The notes beneath the pieces were generated by a model that was not told where the DNA came from, searched no databases, and was given only the letters and a program-made list of their open reading frames with translations. A stretch of DNA of 64,000 nt from Dyadobacter sp. CY261. Lineage in GTDB: Bacteria; Bacteroidota; Bacteroidia; Cytophagales; Spirosomataceae. Location of the stretch: NCBI RefSeq assembly GCF_021440085.1, contig NZ_JAKCPW010000005.1:310001-374000 (forward strand), given 5' to 3'. Positions 43,465 to 50,699 of the stretch are shown in pieces (the first letter of the stretch is position 1; each line of letters begins with the position of its first letter). The translations under genes and the position numbers were made by a program.

Positions 43465-43737
43465 CATCCAGCATCACAATTCAGCTTTTTAGCATACGCT
43501 TGTCGAAAATTGTCACCGCCAGATCGGGAAAATTGATGAAAGGCGTTCCGAAAGCTTAGATTAGCCATTCAGCATCAATAACCTACCGCAAAATAATTGA
43601 GAGTGATGAGGCACAATGCGAAGGATTTTAAGCGACGAAAATATCATTGATATGTTGTTCTTTTGCCAAAATATTGCCTTAAATAAAACAAAGTCATAAG
43701 CGAGTAACATTGAAATATTGTAACGAACTCGAATTGT
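43465..43737. other. Gap between the two toxin-antitoxin modules, no gene seen
   Basis: This 273-bp stretch has no convincing open frame or repeat. It separates the HigBA and Panacea modules and should contain the promoter of the second. A TAACATTG near 43703 is only a loose -7 match. Confidence 0.5.
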
Positions 43738-44220
43738 ATGATCACGATCGATAGCTATAAATACAAGCCATCTGATATCGCGAACTGGTTTCTCTGCCAC
43801 ATCGATCGGGAAGCCGGTGACGCAATCACCCATTTGAAATTACAGAAGCTGCTCTACTATTCACAAGCGTGGTGCATCGTGCTATCAGGAAAATCATTGT
43901 TTGAAGAAGATTTTGAAGCCTGGTCGCACGGCCCGGTTCTACCGGACATCTATCATCAATATAAACACTTCGGATACGATGCATTGCCAAGTTGCGATTG
44001 TGCGAATTCGTTAGCAAGTGAGGCGGAGAATGTGCTGCAACAAGTCCAGAGATTGTATGGAGAGAAGAGTGCAAAATACCTTGAAGAGCTCACCCATCAG
44101 GAATCGCCGTGGATCGAAGCGAGAGCAGGTCTGCCACTTGAACTAAGATGCTCAAACGTCATATCCAAAGAAAGTATGGCGGGATTCTATTCCAAGATGC
44201 TTCAAACTAATGAAGGATAA
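43738..44220 (+). CDS. Panacea-domain (DUF4065) antitoxin candidate
   Basis: A 160-residue protein of the Panacea/SocA/GepA-like domain family. The core reads ITHLKLQKLLYYSQAWCIV, then LFEEDFEAWSHGPVLPDIY and FGYDALP. Panacea proteins act as antitoxins that neutralise many unrelated toxins (PanAT systems) or as phage-linked proteins. The gene next to it overlaps by 11 bp (44210-44220), the arrangement of an operon pair. No phage gene is visible nearby, so a toxin-antitoxin role is more likely than a prophage relic. Confidence 0.85.
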   Translation: MITIDSYKYKPSDIANWFLCHIDREAGDAITHLKLQKLLYYSQAWCIVLSGKSLFEEDFEAWSHGPVLPDIYHQYKHFGYDALPSCDCANSLASEAENVLQQVQRLYGEKSAKYLEELTHQESPWIEARAGLPLELRCSNVISKESMAGFYSKMLQTNEG

Positions 44221-44650
44221 GCGCAAGGAGCGAACCATACCAGACTCAGCAGCAAATAAAAAAAACAATATAGACGGCATTCTTCTGACGATCGATGAAG
44301 GGAAAATATTTGGTGTCGCCGCCAACAGGAACGAACACCCTTATGTAAACCTCAAATATTTCGATAGCGCCCACGAATGTCTGTCTGAATGGGAGAAAGA
44401 CGAGTTAAAGCTGTTGTCGGATTTTATAAATAAAATCACAAATAGTAACTGGGGAGACATTCAAAAGTCATGCACTAAACACAAAGACAGGAATGCATTG
44501 CCCATAAGCAAGAAGATAGACCAAATTAGTCCCGACATCACTTTCCTTGAGCTAAGGGTTAGTATTAAAGCACGGGTACATGGCTTTCGATCCGCTAACG
44601 CATTCTTCCTTTGCTGGCTCGACAGAAATCATCAGATTTATCCAATGTAA
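44210..44650 (+). CDS. Unclassified protein, candidate PanAT toxin
   Basis: A 146-residue protein encoded in tight overlap with the Panacea gene. I do not recognise its family. The N-terminus is charged ([20 protein letters not shown]); the body has a strand-rich start ([17 protein letters not shown]), a helical middle and a distinctive end [15 protein letters not shown] plus [15 protein letters not shown]. This HGF and WLDRNH ending suggests a compact beta-sheet core as in small RNase-type toxins, but that is an inference. By PanAT logic this gene should be the toxin neutralised by its neighbour. Its last 13 bp overlap the 3' end of bioB on the other strand. Confidence 0.65.
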   Translation: MKDKRKERTIPDSAANKKNNIDGILLTIDEGKIFGVAANRNEHPYVNLKYFDSAHECLSEWEKDELKLLSDFINKITNSNWGDIQKSCTKHKDRNALPISKKIDQISPDITFLELRVSIKARVHGFRSANAFFLCWLDRNHQIYPM

Positions 44651-45621
44651 GCGTTATTGGAATTAGAAGCCTTCAACCCCAACACCCTCATCATCTCCCG
44701 ATCCTGCCCCACCCCCGGATTAGGCGTCACCAGCAACTCCCCGTTCTCATTCGTAAATATCGAATTAGCCCCTGCCATGAAGCAAAAAGCCTGCTCGAAT
44801 TCGCTCATTTCAGCACGCCCTGCGCTTAGGCGGATCATCGCTCGCGGCATAAGCATGCGGGCAGTGGCGATCATTCGAACCATCTCCCAGGTATCCGTTT
44901 TCGCATTGGCACCCAGCGGCGTGCCTTCTACACGGGCGAGCGCATTCACAGGCACTGATTCGGGGTGCTCGGGAAGTGTAGATAATGTGTGCAACATTTG
45001 AATGCGGTTGGCGCGGGTTTCGCCCAGGCCGATGATACCCCCGCAGCACACAGATATGCCCGCGTTGCGCACGTGGTCGAGTGTATGCAAGCGGTCGTCA
45101 TAGGTGCGGGTGGTGATGATTTGCTCGTAGTATTCGGCGGAGGAATCGAGGTTGTGGTTATAGGCATAGAGGCCGGCTTGTTTGAGCTTTTCGGCTTGAT
45201 TTTCAGTGAGCATGCCTAATGTACAGCACACTTCGAGGCCCAGCGCGGCTACTTCGGTTACCATTTCAAGGACGCGGTCAAAATCGCGGTTGTCCTTCAC
45301 TTCCCGCCAGGCGGCGGCCATGCAGAAACGACTAGAACCGCTTTCCCGCGCGCGGCGGGCTATCGCTACTACATCGTCTTTTTTCATCAATGCTTTCACA
45401 GTGATGCCCGTCTGGTAGCGTGCGGCCTGGCCGCAATAGGCACAGTCCTCCGGGCAGCCGCCGGTTTTGATGGACAGTAGCGTGCATACCTGAATGCGCT
45501 CGGGGTCGTGCCATTGCCGATGGACGGTGGCGGCCTCGTAGATCAGTTGGAGTAGCGGGCGGTTGTAAATGGCTTCTATTTCCTCGAAAGTCCAGTTGTT
45601 GCGGATGGTATTTACTTGCAT
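44638..45621 (-). CDS. bioB: Biotin synthase
   Basis: A 327-residue radical-SAM enzyme that inserts sulfur into dethiobiotin. The cluster motif is [16 protein letters not shown] (Cys56, Cys60, Cys63). [43 protein letters not shown] (seen in two halves), [13 protein letters not shown] and [26 protein letters not shown] all fit BioB. It stands alone; other bio genes are absent in the window. Its 3' end overlaps the end of the toxin candidate gene by 13 bp. Confidence 0.96.
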   Translation of the reverse strand: MQVNTIRNNWTFEEIEAIYNRPLLQLIYEAATVHRQWHDPERIQVCTLLSIKTGGCPEDCAYCGQAARYQTGITVKALMKKDDVVAIARRARESGSSRFCMAAAWREVKDNRDFDRVLEMVTEVAALGLEVCCTLGMLTENQAEKLKQAGLYAYNHNLDSSAEYYEQIITTRTYDDRLHTLDHVRNAGISVCCGGIIGLGETRANRIQMLHTLSTLPEHPESVPVNALARVEGTPLGANAKTDTWEMVRMIATARMLMPRAMIRLSAGRAEMSEFEQAFCFMAGANSIFTNENGELLVTPNPGVGQDREMMRVLGLKASNSNNAYIG

Positions 45622-45705
45622 GGCTCATGATTTTGAGCCAAAAGTAGCGGACGTTGGCAGGCTGTTTTGGATCCGGTTTGGAAGTTACATCCTAGTCCGG
45701 AGCAG

Positions 45706-45742
45706 CAAAAATGCCTCCCGGTCGGTAGTCCGGAAGGCATTT
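45706..45742 (-). terminator. Terminator of the GH125 gene
   Basis: On the minus strand the arms AAATGCCTTCCGG and CCGGGAGGCATTT (one mismatch) surround an 8-base loop and are followed by TTT. It lies 21 bp beyond the GH125 stop. Confidence 0.8.
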
Positions 45743-45762
45743 GAATTGCGCAACATTCATTC

Positions 45763-47196
45763 TTAATACACTTTCGCCAGCAAATGCGGACGTTCTTTTT
45801 CGAGTTTCAGGATCAGCTCCCCGAAGAGCGTATTTACCCAGGCGAACCATTTCCGGGTGAATTTCGAATCATCATCCTTATCGAACGACTCGTGCATGAA
45901 ACCGGTGTGATTATGCGTCGATTTCAGCTGTTTCAACTGGGCTTCAATCTCCTTCTCGTCAGTCGAAGTAATGGCTCGGGCGATGATACCCATCGGCCAG
46001 ATCTGGTTCACCAATGTATGCGGACTACCCAACCCTTCGCCCGCTTTTCCTTTGAAGAAATATGGATTTGAATCGCTCAGCACATATTTACGTGTGTTGA
46101 TATAGATTGGGTCTTTTACCGAAACTGCATTCAGATAAGGAAGACTGATAAGGCCCGGAATACCGGCATCGTCCATCAGCAAATGGTTGCCGAAACCATC
46201 CACCTCGAATGCATAGATCTTGCCAAATTCAGGGTGCGGGAACACAGCGTATTTTTTCAATGCGGCTTCCACTTCCATAGCTAGCGCCTTGAAATCAGCC
46301 GCCAGTTTTGCATTTTTGGTGGCGGAGGCTTTTTCCAATAGCTCGGCAACCTCGCGGAAGGAAACGACAGCGAAGAAGTTGGAAGGAATAAAAAATGGGA
46401 ACACGGCGGCGTCGTCCGACGGACGGAATGTGCTGGCAATGAGCCCTACCGGCTTGATAGGATTACCATAGCCATTGCCGGGAACCGTGTCCGTAGACCA
46501 GGCCGTAACGCGGCCGAATTTATATGGGCCCGGCCCGTCTTTGCGCTGCTGTTCCTTACAGGTTTGCAGCACCAGCGCCATGGCCTTCATCCAGTCGGCG
46601 TCGAATGGTTTGGTATCGCCCGTCGTTTTCCAATAGTTATATGCCAAACGAATGGTATAGCAAAGGGAATCGAGCTCCCATTTGCGCTCGTGGAGCATTG
46701 GTTTCATGTCCGTCTGGTCCTTCGTCCATTCACTTTCCTTGGGGCGGTCGTAAAATGCATTCGCGTAAGGGTCGATGAGAATGCATTTGGTCTGGCGGTT
46801 GATGAGACCGGCCACCATATCTTTCAGTTTCGAATCTTCTTTCAACAACGGCAGATAAGGCCAAACCTGCGCCGTGCTATCGCGGAGCCACATGGCGTCG
46901 ATGTCGCCGGTAATCACAAATGTATCGGGTTTCCCGTCGATCGGGTTGTAATGTACCGTGGTATCGATCGTATTAGGGAAGCAGTTTTCAAAAAGCCAGG
47001 CCAGTTCAGGGTCTTTGATCACCTTTTTCATGCGGGTAATCGTAGCTTCTACGGCCGGGCTGGTAAAGCTGCGTTTGTCGGCCGGAATGCGGACTACCGG
47101 GAAATCTGCTACGCTCTTTGCAAACGACCATCTGGACATGGCGACGCCGGCCACGGCAAGCGCGCCCGTTTTTATAAAATCTCTTCTTTGGAACAT
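45763..47196 (-). CDS. GH125 exo-alpha-mannosidase, Tat-type leader
   Basis: A 477-residue metal-independent alpha-mannosidase (GH125), typically exo-alpha-1,6. The N-terminus [16 protein letters not shown] is a Tat signal. [20 protein letters not shown] holds a key Asp, and [58 protein letters not shown] and [14 protein letters not shown] are typical family segments. It is probably transcribed after the acyltransferase gene, 125 bp apart, with a dyad (47211-47241) between them. It would trim alpha-mannosides in the periplasm. Confidence 0.93.
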   Translation of the reverse strand: MFQRRDFIKTGALAVAGVAMSRWSFAKSVADFPVVRIPADKRSFTSPAVEATITRMKKVIKDPELAWLFENCFPNTIDTTVHYNPIDGKPDTFVITGDIDAMWLRDSTAQVWPYLPLLKEDSKLKDMVAGLINRQTKCILIDPYANAFYDRPKESEWTKDQTDMKPMLHERKWELDSLCYTIRLAYNYWKTTGDTKPFDADWMKAMALVLQTCKEQQRKDGPGPYKFGRVTAWSTDTVPGNGYGNPIKPVGLIASTFRPSDDAAVFPFFIPSNFFAVVSFREVAELLEKASATKNAKLAADFKALAMEVEAALKKYAVFPHPEFGKIYAFEVDGFGNHLLMDDAGIPGLISLPYLNAVSVKDPIYINTRKYVLSDSNPYFFKGKAGEGLGSPHTLVNQIWPMGIIARAITSTDEKEIEAQLKQLKSTHNHTGFMHESFDKDDDSKFTRKWFAWVNTLFGELILKLEKERPHLLAKVY

Positions 47197-47210
47197 GAGT
47201 CTCGGTTTAG

Positions 47211-47241
47211 ATTGCTTTCTTAAAATTTTTGAAAAAGCAAT
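47211..47241. promoter_or_regulatory. Dyad ATTGCTTT / AAAGCAAT before the GH125 gene
   Basis: Two perfect 8-bp arms enclose a T/A-rich 15-bp centre, just upstream of the GH125 start on the minus strand. It could be an operator or a weak hairpin after the acyltransferase gene. Confidence 0.35.
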
Positions 47242-47321
47242 TTATATAAAAATCGCTGACGTCCGCCCGACAAACCTTGAATCCCTGATCAGACAGCTTG
47301 CTAATGCATATCGTCCGTTTC

Positions 47322-48593
47322 TCAAACTTTGAACACCAGCTTTTTCCTGTAAAGTATCCACAGAATTACAAACCAAAGCAACACCAGCAGCAAAGCCTGC
47401 GCTAGTGAGGCCATTCGGGGATCAGCGAAAAGCGGTGTAAGCTGGTATTGATAAAAATAGGGCACCAGATTCATCTTTTCGGAACCACCAGCCGGATTCT
47501 CGACCTTCACGGCATTCAAAATCCTGAAAATCATTCCGGTAAAAAAGAAGACAACCATCGGGTTCACTCCGAAAATCACAAAGAATGCCGTCCATTTCGA
47601 ATAGCCCTTCAAATCTATAATGTAATAGAAGATCGCCAGGAAAAACAATGCCCAACCACCCGCGTGCAATACAAACGAACTTGTCCACAGCGCCTTATTA
47701 AGCGGAAACGAAAGACTCCAAAGCCACCCAATCACCACGCCAGCTAATCCTCCGAGGAGCATATATTTCACCTTTTCCAACTTACTTAAAACATCCGATT
47801 TCAGCAAAGTACCAATCAGCAATCCGATAATGCCGGTACCAATCGCCGGGAGAGTGCTCAGAATACCTTCCGGGTCCCAGGTTTTAGAAGTGGCCCACAA
47901 ATGCCCAGGCAGCAGAAGGTTGTCCAGCCACGCAGCCAGGTTAGTCCCTCTTTCCAAGTTGGCCTCGCCCACGCCCGGGACGGGGATCAATGTCATTATA
48001 CCCCAGTAGGCAACCAGCAAAACGGTTCCAAGGATGGCTTGCGTCCGCCAGCCGGTTTTTAAATACAATAAGGAAGCTATCAGATACACCACCGCGATGC
48101 GCTGCAACACGCCCGGAATGCGCACAGTATCAAAGGGCTCGATGCCACTGAATGCGAGTCCTATCATAAGAACAAAAATGCCGGTCGCCGTGATAAATTG
48201 CCATTTCCGGTCATATTCTGAAAACAATGCGACGACCACAATCGCCGTCACGACCAGCCGGGCGGCGAGTAAAGCGTTACCTTCGAGCCCGAACAAATGG
48301 ATCCGTACAAAAAAACCGGAGAACATACCGAGGCAAAATATACGTAGCGTACGGGTGACGATCCGTTGCAGAGCCGGCCCATTCAAAGTTTTCAGCGGCG
48401 TAGCCAGAACAACGGAAATGCCGACGATCAAAAGAAATGTGGGAAACACCAGGTCGGTAGGCGTGCAGCCGTGCCATTCCGCATGCAGGAGTGGTGGATA
48501 CACATGACCCCAGTCGCCAGGGTTGTTCACGATGGTCATGAGGATCATGGTCAGCCCGCGCAGGACGTCCAGGGAAATTAGCCGTTGTTTCAT
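47322..48593 (-). CDS. HGSNAT-like transmembrane acyltransferase (DUF5009), second copy
   Basis: A 423-residue membrane protein, paralogue of the product at 3182. It has RLISLDVLRGLTM (4-16), NPGDWGHVYPPLLHAEWHG (signature His37 and WHG) and TDLVFPTFLLIVG. Long hydrophobic segments continue through the protein. The likely role is acyl transfer to a sugar across the membrane. Here it is transcribed after a GNAT gene (27 bp gap) and before a GH125 mannosidase, so its sugar context differs from that of the first copy. Confidence 0.87.
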   Translation of the reverse strand: MKQRLISLDVLRGLTMILMTIVNNPGDWGHVYPPLLHAEWHGCTPTDLVFPTFLLIVGISVVLATPLKTLNGPALQRIVTRTLRIFCLGMFSGFFVRIHLFGLEGNALLAARLVVTAIVVVALFSEYDRKWQFITATGIFVLMIGLAFSGIEPFDTVRIPGVLQRIAVVYLIASLLYLKTGWRTQAILGTVLLVAYWGIMTLIPVPGVGEANLERGTNLAAWLDNLLLPGHLWATSKTWDPEGILSTLPAIGTGIIGLLIGTLLKSDVLSKLEKVKYMLLGGLAGVVIGWLWSLSFPLNKALWTSSFVLHAGGWALFFLAIFYYIIDLKGYSKWTAFFVIFGVNPMVVFFFTGMIFRILNAVKVENPAGGSEKMNLVPYFYQYQLTPLFADPRMASLAQALLLVLLWFVILWILYRKKLVFKV

Positions 48594-48620
48594 TCATATT
48601 AAGGTTTAGGATAATGCTGT

Positions 48621-49172
48621 TTAAAGATCGCGGACCATATGGAAATAGCGGTGCCCCATAAAGTCCTTCTCGCCGATCACTTCGAAACCCAGGCGTTCGT
48701 AGAGCCGTCGCGCTGCCGGGTTAACCATATCGACAATCAGGCCGGCCCGCTCGTGCCCTAGCGTACCTGCATGCTTACACAAGGATTCAATCAGCTGGCT
48801 GCCGATCCCCTTTCCCTGATGGTCGGGATGTACATTAATGCAATCGAGGTAAAATTCACCCGGGCCGGTTTCGTCGTTCGGATTGAAGGTTGGGTCGGCC
48901 TCTCTCAGCTTGTCGAGCACAGGCTGCCGCAGGCTGTGAAGTAAAGCACCGTCATACCCGTTTATGGATCCGACAACACCTTCCTCAGCCTCAAAAACGA
49001 ACGTATTCTTGAAACTGTACTGATTGGCCTGGTGTAAAAAGAAAGTCCGGAAAAACGGTATCGCGTCACTATGGTTTTCCGATCCGGCAAAGATACCAGC
49101 AATGTGTCCCATTCCGAGTATGAGCAACGGCGCAACGGCATCGACATCATCCTGACGGGCGGTTCGGATCAT
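48621..49172 (-). CDS. GNAT family N-acetyltransferase
   Basis: A 183-residue acetyltransferase. The core is INVHPDHQGKGIGSQLIESLCKHA (acetyl-CoA loop GKGIGS), followed by RAGLIVDMVNPAARRLYERLGFEVIG, the usual GNAT C-terminus. FYLDCIN precedes the loop. The substrate is unknown. It is first in a minus-strand unit with the DUF5009 and GH125 genes, though 27 bp spacing leaves open independent transcription. Confidence 0.88.
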   Translation of the reverse strand: MIRTARQDDVDAVAPLLILGMGHIAGIFAGSENHSDAIPFFRTFFLHQANQYSFKNTFVFEAEEGVVGSINGYDGALLHSLRQPVLDKLREADPTFNPNDETGPGEFYLDCINVHPDHQGKGIGSQLIESLCKHAGTLGHERAGLIVDMVNPAARRLYERLGFEVIGEKDFMGHRYFHMVRDL

Positions 49173-49322
49173 AAATGAGCAATTTTGGTTAAGAAATGGC
49201 TTAATTATCGCAAAATCGGCATTTTTAATGGGTTTTTCTAGCTATTTTTTGCCTTAAAACCGACATTAGCTCAAAAACAGGTCAAAATACGCACAGTACT
49301 AATCAAAACCCGAAAAGTTTTT

Positions 49323-49348
49323 AGCACTATTTTACTTTAAAATTGTAT
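49323..49348 (+). promoter_or_regulatory. 26-bp element shared with the epimerase upstream region, copy 2
   Basis: This copy, AGCACTATTTTA then CTTTAAAATTGTAT, has the same length as the copy at 37893-37918. It lies 124 bp before the Gfo/Idh start. Confidence 0.5.
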
Positions 49349-49453
49349 TGTCGATTACTATCCACATCAAAAGACTTTTACGCACCGGCCGCCGGGGCAG
49401 GCAGTCTGAGCTGAATAGTCCGGTTTTTCACTAAGCCTTTGATCCACTGAATC

Positions 49454-49467
49454 ATTAACTTGTTAAT
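49454..49467. promoter_or_regulatory. Dyad ATTAAC-TT-GTTAAT before the Gfo/Idh start
   Basis: Two perfect 6-bp arms around TT end 4 bp before the ATG at 49472. It may be an operator in the leader or a chance AT palindrome. Confidence 0.35.
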
Positions 49468-49471
49468 CAAT

Positions 49472-50596
49472 ATGTCCAAGAAAATTAATGTTGCCATTGT
49501 CGGACTAGGCTTCGGAGCCGAGTTTATTCCCATTTACCAGCAACATCCCAATGCCAATATGTACGCGATTTGCCAACGTACAGAATCGAAACTGAATGAA
49601 GTAGGTGACCAGTATGGCATCGACGTACGCTATTCCGACTATGATGAACTGTTGAAAGACCCTAACATCGACGCGGTCCACATCAACTCCCCTATCCCGA
49701 ACCACGCCGAGCAGACGTTGAAAGCATTGCGCGCAGGCAAGCACGTGGCATGTACCGTACCGATGGCGACAAGCGTGGAAGATTGCATTGAGATTGTGAA
49801 AACAGCTCGAGAAACGGGTAAAAAATATATGATGATGGAAACCGTGGTGTACGCGCGGGAATTCCTGTTTGTCAAAGAATTGTATGAAAAAGGCGAGCTG
49901 GGCAAAGTTCAGTTTCTGAAAGCCAGCCATCAGCAGGATATGGAAGGCTGGCCCGACTACTGGCCCGGATTGCCTCCCATGCATTATGCGACGCACTGCG
50001 TAGGCCCCGTCGCCGGCTTGCTGAAACTGGAAGCCGAGTACGTGTCATGCTTCGGTTCGGGAACGATCTCCGAAGACCTGATCAAAATCCACAACTCGCC
50101 ATTCGCCGTTGAATCTGCACACATCAAATTCAAAGACAGCGACTTGTCCGCTTATGTGTACCGTTCCCTGTTTGACGTGGCGCGCCAGTACCGCGAAAGT
50201 TTTGAAGTTTACGGAAGCAAAAAATCGTTTGAATGGCCGTTGATCGAAGGGGAAGACCCTGTGATCCACACGGCGAAAAAGCCTGAGCACGAGATCGCCG
50301 AAAAAGTGACGACGCCGGACTACGCGCATTACCTGCCCGAAGAGATCCGTCATTTCACCGGTCACGGCGTGTATAACCTGGACGACAATGCGCATTTGTC
50401 ATTTGTACAAGGCGGCGGCCACGGCGGTTCGCACCCGCATTTGGCGCACGAGTTCATCAGCGCATTGATGGAAGACCGCGAACCTTTCCCGAATGCATGG
50501 CAATCGGCGAACTGGACGAGCGTTGGTATCCTGGCGCACGAATCGGCGCTGCAAGGCGGGGCGTTAATACAGCTGCCGGATTTTAAGAATGTGTAA
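49472..50596 (+). CDS. Gfo/Idh/MocA-like protein lacking the EKP lysine
   Basis: A 374-residue cytoplasmic protein with the dinucleotide loop NVAIVGLGFGAEF and otherwise full Gfo/Idh length. The EKP motif, whose Lys is needed in typical members, is replaced by TVP (HVACTVPMATSVEDC). The second motif keeps a His (MHYATHCVGPVAGL) but not the usual Asp. It has HGVYNLDDNAHLSFVQGGGHGGSHPHLAHEF near the end, a His/Gly-rich region (given here in its order). A TTG at 49460 would add four residues; ATG at 49472 is preferred. It may be a binding or isomerase-like relative, not a standard dehydrogenase. Confidence 0.85.
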   Translation: MSKKINVAIVGLGFGAEFIPIYQQHPNANMYAICQRTESKLNEVGDQYGIDVRYSDYDELLKDPNIDAVHINSPIPNHAEQTLKALRAGKHVACTVPMATSVEDCIEIVKTARETGKKYMMMETVVYAREFLFVKELYEKGELGKVQFLKASHQQDMEGWPDYWPGLPPMHYATHCVGPVAGLLKLEAEYVSCFGSGTISEDLIKIHNSPFAVESAHIKFKDSDLSAYVYRSLFDVARQYRESFEVYGSKKSFEWPLIEGEDPVIHTAKKPEHEIAEKVTTPDYAHYLPEEIRHFTGHGVYNLDDNAHLSFVQGGGHGGSHPHLAHEFISALMEDREPFPNAWQSANWTSVGILAHESALQGGALIQLPDFKNV

Positions 50597-50612
50597 TTAC
50601 ATTGTGCACGAT

Positions 50613-50665
50613 CCTTCGGCTGCGCTCAGGATGACAGCGCGAATTACCCTAAATGCAGTCGAAGG
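50613..50665. repeat. Imperfect inverted repeat, possible dispersed element
   Basis: CCTTCGGCTGC (50613-50623) and GCAGTCGAAGG (50655-50665) are inverted copies with one mismatch, 31 bp apart, in the intergenic gap between the Gfo/Idh and ThuA-fusion genes. The left part, with CTGCGCTCAGGATGAC, resembles intergenic repeats found many times in Bacteroidota genomes. Copy number here is not known. Confidence 0.45.
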
Positions 50666-50699
50666 GCATTCCCAAATACAACTGAAACCATTAACCTCA

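Noticed and set aside
43561-43833. Minus-strand frame of 90 codons between HigA and the Panacea gene
   Set aside because: It overlaps the Panacea start and shows no motif or start signal.
42770-44650. Prophage or integrative element spanning the two toxin-antitoxin modules
   Set aside because: No integrase, phage structural gene, tRNA or flanking direct repeats are visible.
50589-50699. N-terminal extension of the ThuA fusion protein
   Set aside because: It would place a lipoprotein signal internally and translates an intergenic repeat.
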